DNA of 56,351 nucleotides from an uncultured Clostridium sp. (GCA_900553405.1 USDF01000002.1:1-56351); one strand, 5' to 3'. Positions 35,697-45,058 are shown, numbered from the stretch's first letter. Notes: generated by a model not told the origin, from the letters alone. Translations and numbers: made by a program.

Positions 35697-36018
35697 AATT
35701 TTTCTCTCTTTCTTTAATTATATATTTTATTTATTTTTTAGTCAATATTTATTTATTGGTTTATTTTTTTAAAAAACTTTCCTATTCCTGATTTTACTTT
35801 TTTAACATTGATTTCTGTTTAGATTTTAATTTTTTGAATTAACTTTTATTGATATAAAATGTAATTGAAATTGTATTTATATTAATATCATACTTTTATG
35901 TAAATATCAAGAAAAATCGTTCGTCAAATTTCATCATTTTCTCCCTTTTTATTTACAATTTTATTATTTTGCTATAAAATACTAATATACATTAATTTGG
36001 GAAAGGCATGAGTTTTAT
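35697..36018. other. Divergent intergenic region between Rpn-type gene and tsaE
   Basis: About 320 bases without a gene, very AT-rich, carrying the leaders of two divergent units. A possible plus-strand promoter TTTACA (35952-35957) and TATAAA (35973-35978) has a short 15-base spacer. I see no conserved RNA structure. Confidence 0.4.
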
Positions 36019-36442
36019 ATGGAAAAGTTTATATCAAAAAGTGAACAAGATACAATTGATTTTGCAAAAGACTTTGCAAAGAATTTAAAAAAAGGTGATA
36101 TTATAGTTTTAACTGGTGAACTTGGTTCTCGGAAAAACTAAATTTACTCAAGGTGTGCTTACCTATTTTGGTCTTGAAAAAGAAATTTCTAGTCCTACTT
36201 TTACTATTGTTAACGAATATCATAAAGATGATGTAAATATATATCATTTTGATGTTTATCGTTTAGAAGATACTGACGAATTCTATGCTATGGGTGGAGA
36301 AGAGTATTTTGAAAATGGTATTTGTATTATTGAATGGGGCGAGCAAATTGAAGAAATTTTGCCAAAAGGATATACTAAAATAACTTTTTCTAAATCTGAA
36401 GAAAATGAAAATTATAGAGAGCTAAAAATAGAGAAAATGTAA
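36019..36442 (+). CDS. tsaE: tRNA threonylcarbamoyladenosine ATPase TsaE, +1 shift at CGG-A
   Basis: TsaE is the P-loop ATPase of the t6A-modification complex with TsaB and TsaD and is normally essential. From the ATG at 36019 the frame reads GDIIVLTGELGS and then TCT CGG AAA AAC TAA, a 40-residue product ending inside Walker A. Skipping the C at 36130 gives GELGSGKTKFTQGVL, the intact P-loop, and continues to 36442 with SSPTFTIVNEY and YHFDVYRL (140 residues, normal). tsaB and rimI follow, the usual cluster. A functional product must come from frameshifting unless the base is a sequence error. Confidence 0.92.
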
Positions 36443-36520
36443 AATGCATTTTCTTTATTTTTGTAATAAAAACTACATATTTTTGTCACACATTTGTAAA
36501 CTTTATTTTTCCTAAAAAGG

Positions 36521-36549
36521 TTTACAAATCTTGTCTATTAATATAGAAT
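36521..36549 (+). promoter_or_regulatory. Promoter upstream of tsaB
   Basis: -35 TTTACA (36521-36526), 17-base spacer, -10 TAGAAT (36544-36549). The -35 lies in the right arm of a 10-bp inverted repeat ATTTGTAAAC / GTTTACAAAT (36490-36499 / 36520-36529), which could be an operator or terminator stem for tsaE. Confidence 0.6.
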
Positions 36550-36585
36550 AATGTTGAATATTTATAAAAAAGAAGGTAATCAATT

Positions 36586-37299
36586 TTGAAAATTTTAAGC
36601 TTAGATACTTCTTCTAAAATATGTTCTGTTGCGGTTTTAGAAGATACGGATATTATAATTGAAAAACATATAGAAAATGAACTTACTCATTCACAAAAAC
36701 TTATGCCTTTAGTTGACGAAATTTTAAAACAAACTAATCTTACTTTAAAAGATTTTGACTTTTATGCATGCTCTGTTGGACCTGGATCTTTTACTGGCGT
36801 ACGTATTGGTGTATCTACTGTAAAAGCTTTTTTTGATGTTACAAATGTACCTATTGTAAGTGTAAGTTCTTTAGAAAGTTTAGCTTATAATACACTTTCA
36901 TCTAATTTCACAAATGATGCCGATTTGGTTTGTTCTATTTTAGATGCCAAGAATGATAATGTTTATTTTGGGTTATTTAAAAAGTTGAATAATCATTTTG
37001 AATTGGTAGAAAATTTAGATGCTAAAAATATTGATGAAATGATAGCTTTATTAAAAAAATACCACTCTACTTCTATCTTATTTGTTGGAGATGGTGCTGA
37101 AAAACATCAATATAAATTATTAGAATATTTTTCAAAAGCTACTTTTGTTGAAGATGTGCACAATAAGCAAACAGCAAATAGTGTTGGTATAGCAGGATAT
37201 TATCATTTTAAAAATGGAATTTATGGAGATTCAAATTCTATTACTCCACTTTATTTAAGAAAATCTCAAGCTGAACGAGCTTTAGAAGGAGAAAAATAG
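36586..37299 (+). CDS. tsaB: tRNA threonylcarbamoyladenosine biosynthesis protein TsaB
   Basis: The non-catalytic ASKHA-fold partner of TsaD in t6A synthesis. ILSLDTSSKICSVAVLE at the N-terminus and YACSVGPGSFTGVRIGVSTV near 62 are the family signatures. Start is a TTG at 36586 with AGAAGG upstream; no ATG is nearby. 237 residues, normal. The stop abuts the rimI ATG with no gap. Confidence 0.93.
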   Translation: MKILSLDTSSKICSVAVLEDTDIIIEKHIENELTHSQKLMPLVDEILKQTNLTLKDFDFYACSVGPGSFTGVRIGVSTVKAFFDVTNVPIVSVSSLESLAYNTLSSNFTNDADLVCSILDAKNDNVYFGLFKKLNNHFELVENLDAKNIDEMIALLKKYHSTSILFVGDGAEKHQYKLLEYFSKATFVEDVHNKQTANSVGIAGYYHFKNGIYGDSNSITPLYLRKSQAERALEGEK

Positions 37300-37749
37300 A
37301 TGATAGATATTACAAAAATAGAGATTTCTACAATGATACTTAATGATTTGGAACAAATTAAAAAAAATTTACAAACCGATTTTGATGATTTTTGGAATTT
37401 TGAAATATTTAAAGAAGAACTTGCAAATAATAATTCTATGTATTTAGTTTTAAGATATGAAAATGAAATTGTTTCATTTGGTGGTATTAAAATTATACTA
37501 GATGAAGCAGATATAATGAACATAGTAACTAAAAAAAATAAAAGAAATCAAGGTTTTGCTAAATTCTTATTAAATGAATTAATTACTATAGCAGAAGAGC
37601 AAAATTGCAAAACAATCACTCTTGAAGTAGATGAAAATAATTTGCCAGCAATTAAACTTTACAAAGACTTTGAGTTTAAAGAAGTTGGCAAAAGAAAAAA
37701 TTATTATAAAAATGGTAATACAGCTATTTTAATGACATATACTTTTTAA
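37300..37749 (+). CDS. rimI: Ribosomal-protein S18-alanine N-acetyltransferase RimI
   Basis: A 149-residue GNAT enzyme acetylating N-terminal alanine of ribosomal protein S18. SFGGIKIILDEADIMNIVT, KKNKRNQGFAKFLLNELI (acetyl-CoA loop) and LEVDENNLPAIKLYKDFEF are typical. Its place right after tsaB is the conserved tsaE-tsaB-rimI order. Confidence 0.88.
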   Translation: MIDITKIEISTMILNDLEQIKKNLQTDFDDFWNFEIFKEELANNNSMYLVLRYENEIVSFGGIKIILDEADIMNIVTKKNKRNQGFAKFLLNELITIAEEQNCKTITLEVDENNLPAIKLYKDFEFKEVGKRKNYYKNGNTAILMTYTF

Positions 37750-37769
37750 TTTTTTTATAACAAATGATA

Positions 37770-37799
37770 TTGTATACAAAATGTATATACTTGTAAAAT
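37770..37799 (+). promoter_or_regulatory. Candidate lonB promoter
   Basis: -35 TTGTAT (37770-37775), 18-base spacer, -10 TAAAAT (37794-37799), 27 bases before the lonB start. The -10 overlaps a TTGTAAA/TTTACAA inverted repeat. Confidence 0.45.
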
Positions 37800-37826
37800 T
37801 TTTTTACAATTTGAAAGGAGAAACAA

Positions 37827-40214
37827 ATGAAAAAGAAAAATGAATTATCTTACCAAGATTTAAAAATAACATGTAACCCAAGCAATTTTAAATTTAGTGA
37901 CACTTCTGAACTAACACCTATTGTTACAGGTATAGGTCAAGAACGTGGAATTAAAGCTTTAGAATTTGGTGTTAATGTAGATATAAAAGGTTATAACTTA
38001 TATCTAGAAGGACCTAGTGGCGTAGGTAAAACTATGTATGCTAAAAATTATTTAGATAAAATATCTAAGAAACAAAAAACTCCTTCTGACTGGTGTTATA
38101 TTTATAATTTTGATAATCCAAATGAGCCTATAGCTGTTTCTTTCCCTGCTGGACAAGGAAAAGAATTTAAAGAAACTATGGATACATTTATTAAAGAAAT
38201 AAAAAGTGATATTAAAAGCACTTTTAATAATGATGACTTTGAAAAAGAGAAAAAATTAATTAAACAAGATTTTGAACAAAAAAGAACTTCTTTACTAGAA
38301 AAATTAAATGAAGATGCTGGTAAACACGGTTTCCAAGTAAAATCTGCTCAAAATGGTATTTATATGATGCCTGTTATAGATGGCAAAACTATTGAAGAAG
38401 AAGAATTTGATAAATTAGATGATGATATAAAAAAACAATTTGAAGAAAAATCTGGAATAGTTCAAGAACAAATTATGGAAGTAATTGCTAAAATTAAAGA
38501 AATAGAAAGAGCTTCTGATAAACATTTAGAAGAATGGCAAGCTAATATCGCTCTTCTTACTGTTAATTCACATATCAATTACATTAAAAATAAATATAAA
38601 AGAAACAAAAAAGTTAATAAATTTTTAACAGATATTAAGCAAGACATATTAAAAAATATTTCTATATTTACATCAGATGATTCTAAAAATCAAGGTCAAC
38701 AACAAGCTGGTCCTAGACAAGAATCTCCAAAGCCTTGGCTTAACTATCGTGTAAATTTATTTGTAGATAATAGCAATTTAGAAGGTGCTCCAGTTATTAT
38801 GGACTCTAACTATTCTTATCATAATATTTTCGGTAAGTTGGAATATGAAAATTATTATGGTGCACTAAAAACAGATTATACAATGTTAAAACCTGGTCTA
38901 CTTCAAATTGCTAATGGTGGTTATATAATCTTTCAAGCCAAAGATTTACTTGCTAATGGTATCTGTTATGAAGCTTTAAAGAAAGCCCTACGTATAAAGC
39001 AACTTTCTATTGAAAACACTGCAGATCAACGTTCTTCAATGGTTATGATTTCTTTAAAACCTGAACCTATTCCACTAGATATAAAAGTAATTATGGTTGG
39101 AAATGACTCAATTTATCAATCTTTACTTGCTATGGATAGTGACTTTAGAAAATTATTTAAAGTTAAAGTAGAATTTGCAGAAGATGCTCCTTTAAATGAA
39201 GAAAATATGAACAAACTTGCACAATTTATCCATGGTTTTTGTGAGCAAGAAGAACTTCCTCATTTAGATAAAGAAGCCGTTGCAAAAGTTGTAGAATATG
39301 CTTCTAAAATTTCAGGAGATAAAGAAAAAATTTCTACTAGATTTACAGATATTTCTCAAGTTGTTGGTGAAGCTGCTACTTGGGCTCAAATGGATAAAAA
39401 GAAATTAGTAACTGCAGATTATATAGATATTGCTTTAAAAGAAAGAATTGAAAGAGTAAAAAAATACGATGCTAAATATATGGAAATGATAAAAGAAAAC
39501 ACTTTGCTTATAGAAACCACTGGAAGTAAAGTTGGTCAAATAAATGGTCTTACTGTTATGACAATTGGTGACTATACTTTTGGAAAACCTGTAAAAATCA
39601 CTGCTAACACATATATGGGCAAAACTGGAATCGTAAACATTGAAAGAGAAGTTGAACTTTCTGGTTCTTCACATTCTAAAGGTATTTTGATTTTAAGTGG
39701 TTATTTAGGTGAAACGTTTGCTCAAGATTTTCCTTTATCTCTTACAGCTAGTATTTGTTTTGAACAATTATATAATGGTGTTGATGGTGACAGTGCTTCA
39801 AGTACAGAATTATATGCAATTTTGTCTAGCTTATCTGGAATCCCTATTAATCAATCTATGGCTGTTACAGGATCTGTTAATCAAAAAGGTGAAATTCAAC
39901 CAATTGGTGGTGTAAATGATAAGATTGAAGGATTCTATCAAGTATGTAAAATGAGAGGCTTAGATGGAAATCATGGTGTTATGATTCCAGTACAAAATGT
40001 ACAAAATTTAAGCTTATCTGATGAAATTATAGAAGCTGTTAAAAATAAAAAATTCCATATCTACGCTATTTCTACTATTGAAGAAGGAATTGAAATTTTA
40101 ACAGGTGTACCTGCTGGTAAGAAAGATGCAAATGGTCACTTCCCTGCTGGCTCAATAAATTATTTAGCTTATGAGAAGTTAAAGAAATATGCTAAATTAA
40201 GTAAAGATATGTAA
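37827..40214 (+). CDS. lonB: LonB-like ATP-dependent protease
   Basis: A 795-residue AAA+ protease of the clostridial/archaeal LonB class (AAA_32 type). Walker A is GPSGVGKT (62-69); Walker B lies in the NGGYIIFQAKDLL segment near 367-379. The C-terminal Lon protease domain has DGDSASSTELY with the catalytic serine near 656 and NDKIEGFYQVC with lysine near 699. There is no N-terminal Lon substrate domain and no clear transmembrane helix, so it is likely cytosolic. GAAAGGAG precedes the ATG. In Bacillus-type spore formers LonB acts in the forespore; expression here is not shown by the sequence. Confidence 0.88.
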   Translation: MKKKNELSYQDLKITCNPSNFKFSDTSELTPIVTGIGQERGIKALEFGVNVDIKGYNLYLEGPSGVGKTMYAKNYLDKISKKQKTPSDWCYIYNFDNPNEPIAVSFPAGQGKEFKETMDTFIKEIKSDIKSTFNNDDFEKEKKLIKQDFEQKRTSLLEKLNEDAGKHGFQVKSAQNGIYMMPVIDGKTIEEEEFDKLDDDIKKQFEEKSGIVQEQIMEVIAKIKEIERASDKHLEEWQANIALLTVNSHINYIKNKYKRNKKVNKFLTDIKQDILKNISIFTSDDSKNQGQQQAGPRQESPKPWLNYRVNLFVDNSNLEGAPVIMDSNYSYHNIFGKLEYENYYGALKTDYTMLKPGLLQIANGGYIIFQAKDLLANGICYEALKKALRIKQLSIENTADQRSSMVMISLKPEPIPLDIKVIMVGNDSIYQSLLAMDSDFRKLFKVKVEFAEDAPLNEENMNKLAQFIHGFCEQEELPHLDKEAVAKVVEYASKISGDKEKISTRFTDISQVVGEAATWAQMDKKKLVTADYIDIALKERIERVKKYDAKYMEMIKENTLLIETTGSKVGQINGLTVMTIGDYTFGKPVKITANTYMGKTGIVNIEREVELSGSSHSKGILILSGYLGETFAQDFPLSLTASICFEQLYNGVDGDSASSTELYAILSSLSGIPINQSMAVTGSVNQKGEIQPIGGVNDKIEGFYQVCKMRGLDGNHGVMIPVQNVQNLSLSDEIIEAVKNKKFHIYAISTIEEGIEILTGVPAGKKDANGHFPAGSINYLAYEKLKKYAKLSKDM

Positions 40215-40238
40215 TATAAGCTTTTTTAGATAAATATA

Positions 40239-40282
40239 ACAAACCTAAGTAAACTTTAAGAAAATCTTAGGCTTGTTTTTTA
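40239..40282 (+). terminator. lonB terminator
   Basis: 11-bp stem ACAAACCTAAG / CTTAGGCTTGT with one G-T pair (40239-40249 / 40266-40276), then TTTTTTAT. It is 25 bases past the lonB stop. Confidence 0.75.
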
Positions 40283-40334
40283 TATTCTAGGAAAGTTATC
40301 ATAGTATGATACTTTCTGTAGAAGATAAATATGG

Positions 40335-40392
40335 CAGAAATTAGATTTTGTAGCAGTTTACACTGCGTACAAAATCTTGATTCTGTTTTTTT
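40335..40392 (+). repeat. Long imperfect hairpin with T tract between lonB and recG
   Basis: CAGAAATTAGATTTTGTAGCAG pairs, with two small mismatches, to CTGCGTACAAAATCTTGATTCTG; a run of eight T follows on the plus strand. It could be a second terminator or a MITE-type hairpin, since lonB already has one. A weaker AAAGTTATCAT/ATGATACTTT hairpin precedes it. Confidence 0.5.
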
Positions 40393-40431
40393 TATTGCTT
40401 TCATTATAACTTATTTATAAATTAGTATTTT

Positions 40432-42499
40432 TTATATTTCAATTCTATCTGTGAATTTCTTACTAACTAGTACTTTTAGTGGTTTATTTTTTTCAAGTTC
40501 TAGCTTTGGATCTTCTTGTTCTATTTTTATTGCTAAACTTTGTACCATTTTTAATGTAGGCATATCTTCAAAAAGATTTGCTATTTTAAGTTCTGGAAGT
40601 CCATGTTGCCTTGTTCCAAAAAACTCTCCACTTCCTCTTAACTCTAAATCTTTTTCTGCAATAACAAATCCATCATTTGTCTCTTGCATAGTTTTCATTC
40701 TTTGCCTTACTACATCAGACTTACTATCATATTTTAATATACAATAAGACTTATACTCTCCACGTCCTACTCTTCCTCTTAATTGGTGAAGCTGCGCTAA
40801 TCCAAACCTTTCCGCATTTTCAACTACCATTATACTTGCATTAGGTACATTTACACCTACTTCTATAACAGTTGTTGAAATAAGTATATCTATGCTTCCT
40901 TCTTTAAATTCTTGCATAATAGCATCTTTTTCTTTTGGTCTCATTTTTCCATGAAGATATTCTACTCTATAATTTTTAAATATTTCATTTTTATATTTTT
41001 CTGTAAGCTCTAACACTGCTTTTGCATCTATTTCTTCTGTCTCCTCTACCAATGGGCAAACAACATACACTTGTCTACCTTCATCTATTTGTTTTTTTAT
41101 AAAGTTATTAATTCTTTCTTCCATAGATTTTGTAACTGCATATGTATCTATTTTCTTTCTATTTGGTGGAAGTTCGTCAATTATAGATATGTCCAAGTCA
41201 CCATATAAAATTAATGCTAATGTTCTTGGAATTGGAGTTGCTGTCATAACTAATACATCTGGATTTTCTCCCTTTTGACTTATAGTAGCTCTTTGTCTTA
41301 CTCCAAAACGATGTTGCTCATCTGTTACAACTAAACCTAAATTTTTAAATACTACATTTTCTTCTAATAAAGCATGTGTTCCAATTAATACATCTATTTC
41401 TCCATTTTTTAGTTTTTCTAAAATTTCTTCTTTTTTCTTTTTAGTAACACTTCCTATTAGTAGTTCGCATTTTATTCCATATTTTTCTAATATCTCATTA
41501 AATGATTCTAAATGTTGGCTTGCAAGTATTGCTGTTGGTGCCATTATTGCTACTTGATATCCACATTTTACTGCTTTATAAGCTGCACACATTGCAACAA
41601 CAGTTTTTCCGTGATCCAACATCTCCTTGAAGAAGTCTATTCATAGCTTTTTGACTTTCCATGTCATTATCTATTTCTTCTAAAACCTTTAATTGTGCTT
41701 TTGTTAGTCTGAATGGTAAGTCATTTATTACTGTAGATATTTTTACATCTTTACTAAAACTAATACCCTTTTCTTCCTTTGTGTACCTATTTTTTAGGCT
41801 TATTAATGCTAGTTGCATAGAAAGTAATTCTTCAAAAACTAGACGTTTTCTTGCTTTTTCAAATTCTGTAAAATCTTTTGGAAAATGAATTTGATTAATT
41901 GCTGTGTTTACGTCTTCCAACTTGTATTCTTTCATTATATAATCTGGAAGAGTTTCTTCTAATAATTTTTCTTCATTTACTACTTTTAAGCCATTTTCTA
42001 TAACTTGTCTTATTGTTGTTTGGTATAAGCCAAATGTTGCTGGGTAAAGAGGTATAATTTTCCCTGTATTTTTATTTGTCTCTTCACTATCATAAACAGG
42101 TGAATTCATTTCTATCTTTCCATATTTAACAGATACTTTTCCATAAAATTTATACTTTTGTCCTAGTGTAAATTTATTTTTTAGATAACTTTGATTAAAC
42201 CATGTAAGAACGCAAGTTCCAGTTTCATCTCTTACTATTAGTTTGTAAATAACCATGTTTTTACGAATTCTTTGTTCACTTATTCTGCTTACTACCATTG
42301 CTTCTATCAATGCTTCTTCTCCATCTACTAAAGAAGCAATCATTTTAGGCTTGCTTCTATCTTCGTAATCTCTTGGATAATATGTAATTAAATCTTCTAA
42401 AGTATTTATTCCTAATTTATTTAAAAGTTTTGCTCTATTTGGACCTACTCCTTTTATAAATTGAATTTCTTTTTCTAATTCTTGCATTTTTATCTCCAT
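40432..42499 (-). CDS. recG: ATP-dependent DNA helicase RecG, +1 shift at CGG-A
   Basis: A branch-migrating helicase that reverses stalled replication forks. The N-terminal wedge/OB region (about 1-230) and LPFRLTKAQLKVLEEI precede Walker A. The zero frame reads LLQGDVGS then TCA CGG AAA AAC and stops at 41576. Skipping the C at 41611 gives GDVGSGKTVVAMCAAYKA and runs to 40432 through TDEQHRFGVRQR (DExH), MTATPIPRT and LHQLRGRVGRGEYKS, for 688 residues. Every helicase motif is intact apart from the one base inside Walker A. Confidence 0.92.
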
Positions 42500-42534
42500 T
42501 TTTTGTTTAATTGTATCATGAAGTTTGTAAATTT

Positions 42535-42573
42535 AAAAGAGAGAATTTAATTTTTATTTAAATTCTCTCTTTT
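42535..42573. terminator. AT-rich 16-bp hairpin between divergent recG and HD gene
   Basis: Perfect inverted repeat AAAAGAGAGAATTTAA / TTAAATTCTCTCTTTT (42535-42550 / 42558-42573) with a 7-base loop. It lies upstream of both genes, so it terminates neither; it may belong to the palindrome-rich element at 42616-42678 or regulate recG. Confidence 0.4.
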
Positions 42574-42615
42574 GATAATCTTTTTCAAATATTACCATAT
42601 AATATAAATATATAA

Positions 42616-42678
42616 TACCAAAAGGGACAGATTAACCAAAAGTAAACGTCCCTAAAGGTAGGTCTGTCCCTTTTGGTA
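42616..42678. repeat. REP-like palindrome with GGGACAG arms
   Basis: Arms TACCAAAAGGGACAGA / TCTGTCCCTTTTGGTA (16 bp) enclose 31 bases that contain a related copy, AGGGACGTTTACTTTTGGTT, on the minus strand. The GGGAC core plus a nearby CTTTTGG is shared inside the element. The palindrome at 17211-17327 also has a GGGACGG core, so both may belong to one REP family of the sort moved by Y1 (RAYT) transposases. Confidence 0.65.
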
Positions 42679-42682
42679 GGTA

Positions 42683-42710
42683 TTGCATTTTTAGTTTATT
42701 GTGCTATAAT
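42683..42710 (+). promoter_or_regulatory. Promoter of the HD-domain gene
   Basis: -35 TTGCAT (42683-42688), 16-base spacer, -10 TATAAT (42705-42710), about 45 bases upstream of the start codon. Confidence 0.6.
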
Positions 42711-42755
42711 GAATTTATAAACGCAAAAGAGTAAATAATAAAAGGAGTTTTTAAA

Positions 42756-43298
42756 ATGTCTACTACGCTTGTAAAAGCTGATATAAATGAACATATTGAA
42801 TTTTATTCTCTTGTTTCAGATATTATTTCAAATGAAACTGTTCAAGAGATGAAAAAATATAGACAACATTATAATACTAGTACATATGAACATTGCTTTA
42901 ATGTTGCTTATATAAGTTATAAAATTTGTAAAAAATTAAAGCTAGATTATGTATCTGTGGCTCGTGCTGCTATGGTTCACGACTTGTTTTTATATGATTG
43001 GAGAGGTGGAAAAAAAGCTGAAAAATTTAAAGATTTACATGCCTTTTCTCATCCTAGAACTGCACTAGAAAATGCTTCAAAATTATTCGATTTAAATTAT
43101 AAAGAGAAAGATATTATAGTTAAACATATGTGGCCTATTACTTTAGCTCTTCCTAAATATCCTGAATCTTTTATAGTTACTTTTGTAGATAAGTTTAGTG
43201 CTTTGCAAGAATCTTTTATGTTTTATAATAATTTTTTACAAACTAAAAAATTATATAAATATGCATATGTATTTCTTTGTTTACTTATTTTAGCTTAA
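42756..43298 (+). CDS. HD-domain hydrolase
   Basis: A 180-residue HD-superfamily phosphohydrolase. YEHCFNVAYISYKICKKL supplies the first histidine, AAMVHDLFLYDW the HD pair, HAFSHPRTALENA the next histidine and VTFVDKFSALQE the final aspartate, so the metal site is complete. The size resembles single-domain HD proteins acting on nucleotides. AAAGGAG is 7 bases before the ATG. Substrate unknown. Confidence 0.82.
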   Translation: MSTTLVKADINEHIEFYSLVSDIISNETVQEMKKYRQHYNTSTYEHCFNVAYISYKICKKLKLDYVSVARAAMVHDLFLYDWRGGKKAEKFKDLHAFSHPRTALENASKLFDLNYKEKDIIVKHMWPITLALPKYPESFIVTFVDKFSALQESFMFYNNFLQTKKLYKYAYVFLCLLILA

Positions 43299-43303
43299 TA
43301 TAT

Positions 43304-43338
43304 AAACGCTATCAATACTGAAATTGATAGCGTTTTTT
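43304..43338. terminator. Terminator between convergent HD and DUF4363 genes
   Basis: Perfect 13-bp stem AAACGCTATCAAT / ATTGATAGCGTTT (43304-43316 / 43323-43335) followed by TTT on the plus strand. Confidence 0.75.
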
Positions 43339-43396
43339 CTATATTTTTTAAGTTTTTTCTGTTAATTTTCTCTATGTGCTTTTTTTGCATTAACTT

Positions 43397-43786
43397 TTAA
43401 AATACATTTTTTATTTCTAATTTAAATTTATCTTTTATATGGTTTAATATAAATATTGCTTTTTCTAGCTCTGATACTGCTTGCTCATATTCTTCTACTT
43501 CTATATTTGCTTTTAAACCTGTAAGCTCTGTTTCTGCTTTTTCTAATTCATCGTGTTCTATAAAATATGCTAATGTATTAAATCTCTTTTTCCACTCACT
43601 CATAATATTTTCCATGTTTTCTTGCAATTCTTCTTTATTTGGATTTTCTTCTTCTAATTTCTCTTTTAATTCTTCTAAGTTTTTATCTATTTGTTCTACT
43701 GATTGTTTTGTATAATTTTGAGTTATAATATTTAAGCTTATTACAAGTATGATGATTATAATGCATATAATCCATTCTTTAGTCAT
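43397..43786 (-). CDS. DUF4363 family membrane-anchored protein
   Basis: A 129-residue protein with one N-terminal transmembrane helix (IICIIIIILVISLNII) and an extracytoplasmic helical, acidic coiled-coil domain (NLEELKEKLEEENPNKEELQ; WKKRFNTLAYFIEHDELEK). This is the DUF4363 architecture, commonly encoded beside DUF421 proteins in clostridia, as here. Function unknown. Confidence 0.8.
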   Translation of the reverse strand: MTKEWIICIIIIILVISLNIITQNYTKQSVEQIDKNLEELKEKLEEENPNKEELQENMENIMSEWKKRFNTLAYFIEHDELEKAETELTGLKANIEVEEYEQAVSELEKAIFILNHIKDKFKLEIKNVF

Positions 43787-43824
43787 TTTTTACATTCCTT
43801 TCCTAATTCTATATCTACTTATTT

Positions 43825-44508
43825 CTAATTTTTCTTTTTTCCTTCTTTTTCTTGACAGAAGAAATTTCCTTTTCCATCAATTGTCGCTATTAATGCTTCC
43901 TCTGGCTTTATTCCAAAAGGTTCAACTTGTTTTAATAGCCAATTGTAATCTTTGTCCAATTTTTCTAAATTTTCCTTCATTACTTTTCCATCTATTACTA
44001 AATCATAAGCTATTCCTTCATATTCTGGCATAATTCCAAAATCTTCTGGTATTGCGTTTCTTTTGTTAGGCTTTTGTAATATGCTTATTTGTCCACTTGT
44101 TTCTAATATTGCATATTCTATATCTCCTATATTTGTAACATTATAGCCTCTTAATCTTTCTTCTAATTCATTTATTGTAAATCTCTCTTTTTTCATTGTT
44201 TTTTCTTGTATTCTTCCTCTGTAAATTAGTATAGCAGGTTTTCCACAAATAATTTCTCTCATTTTTATGCTTTTTAAATTTATAACTGAAATTGTTAAGT
44301 GCATTACCAACAATCCTAATATTGGAACAACTCCACTTGAAATTGGTATTCCTGTTTCTGCCATTGGAATTGTTGCTAAATCTGCAATCATAATTGAAAT
44401 TGCAAGTTCAAATGGTTGAAGTTGGCCTATTTCTCTTTTTCCCATAAAACGCATTACTATTAATACTAGTATGTATAAAATAATAGTTCTTATAAAAGTT
44501 AATAACAT
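43825..44508 (-). CDS. DUF421 (YetF/YkjA-like) membrane protein
   Basis: About 227 residues: three N-terminal transmembrane helices (IRTIILYILVLIVMRFMG; FELAISIMIADLATIPM; GVVPILGLLVMHLTISVI) and a cytosolic domain (KPAILIYRGRIQEKTMKKER; LEERLRGYNVTNIGDIEYAI). I start at the ATG at 44508, nine bases after AAGGA; an ATG three codons earlier is too close to that site. In spore formers some DUF421 proteins affect spore germination; role not assigned here. Confidence 0.82.
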   Translation of the reverse strand: MLLTFIRTIILYILVLIVMRFMGKREIGQLQPFELAISIMIADLATIPMAETGIPISSGVVPILGLLVMHLTISVINLKSIKMREIICGKPAILIYRGRIQEKTMKKERFTINELEERLRGYNVTNIGDIEYAILETSGQISILQKPNKRNAIPEDFGIMPEYEGIAYDLVIDGKVMKENLEKLDKDYNWLLKQVEPFGIKPEEALIATIDGKGNFFCQEKEGKKKN

Positions 44509-44666
44509 ATTTTTCATTCCTTACATTTTTATTTTTTACTTATTTTTAACCGATTTTTAAGCTTTTATTCACTTTTTGTATATTTCAAAAAAAATTGTGA
44601 ATAATAACATTATAAAACCATTTAAATTGCGATTTTAAAATTTTCAAAAATAAGGAGGTTTTTATT

Positions 44667-45044
44667 ATGTCAGAAAATCAAACTCGTAGTCAATCTAAAT
44701 ATGGAACTAGCACAGTTTGGCAAATTGTTGGAAGACTTATAGTTTCAGCTATAGTCCTTGCAATAACAGCTTTCTTTACACCTGGATTTCATATTGCTAA
44801 CTTTTGGACATTAGCTGTTGCTGCTATTGTTCTTGCTGTAATAGATTATTTAATCGTTAAATTCACAGGTCTTCATGCTAGTCCATTTGGAAAAGGTTTT
44901 GTAGGTTTTGTACTTTCTGCTATTGTTTTATATATAACTCAATATTTTGTAGCAGGATATACAATTTCTTGGATGGCTGCTATCGTAGGTGCTTTAATTT
45001 ATGGTGTTGTCGACTATTTCTTACCTGGCGAACAACAAATGTAG
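44667..45044 (+). CDS. YvlD-like phage-holin-family membrane protein
   Basis: A 125-residue protein with four hydrophobic helices: GRLIVSAIVLAITAFFTPGF, FWTLAVAAIVLAVIDYLIV, GFVGFVLSAIVLYITQYFV and WMAAIVGALIYGVVDYFLP. This is the pattern of YvlD/holin 4 family proteins. A short polar N-terminus (SENQTRSQSKYGTST) precedes them. AAGGAGGTTTTT precedes the ATG. Function unknown; the holin label is by family only. Confidence 0.75.
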   Translation: MSENQTRSQSKYGTSTVWQIVGRLIVSAIVLAITAFFTPGFHIANFWTLAVAAIVLAVIDYLIVKFTGLHASPFGKGFVGFVLSAIVLYITQYFVAGYTISWMAAIVGALIYGVVDYFLPGEQQM

Positions 45045-45058
45045 CCATAGACAGCAAA

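Noticed and set aside
44640..44666. Sigma-A promoter for the holin-like gene
   Set aside because: TATAAA-like boxes are present, but none has a -35 at acceptable spacing.
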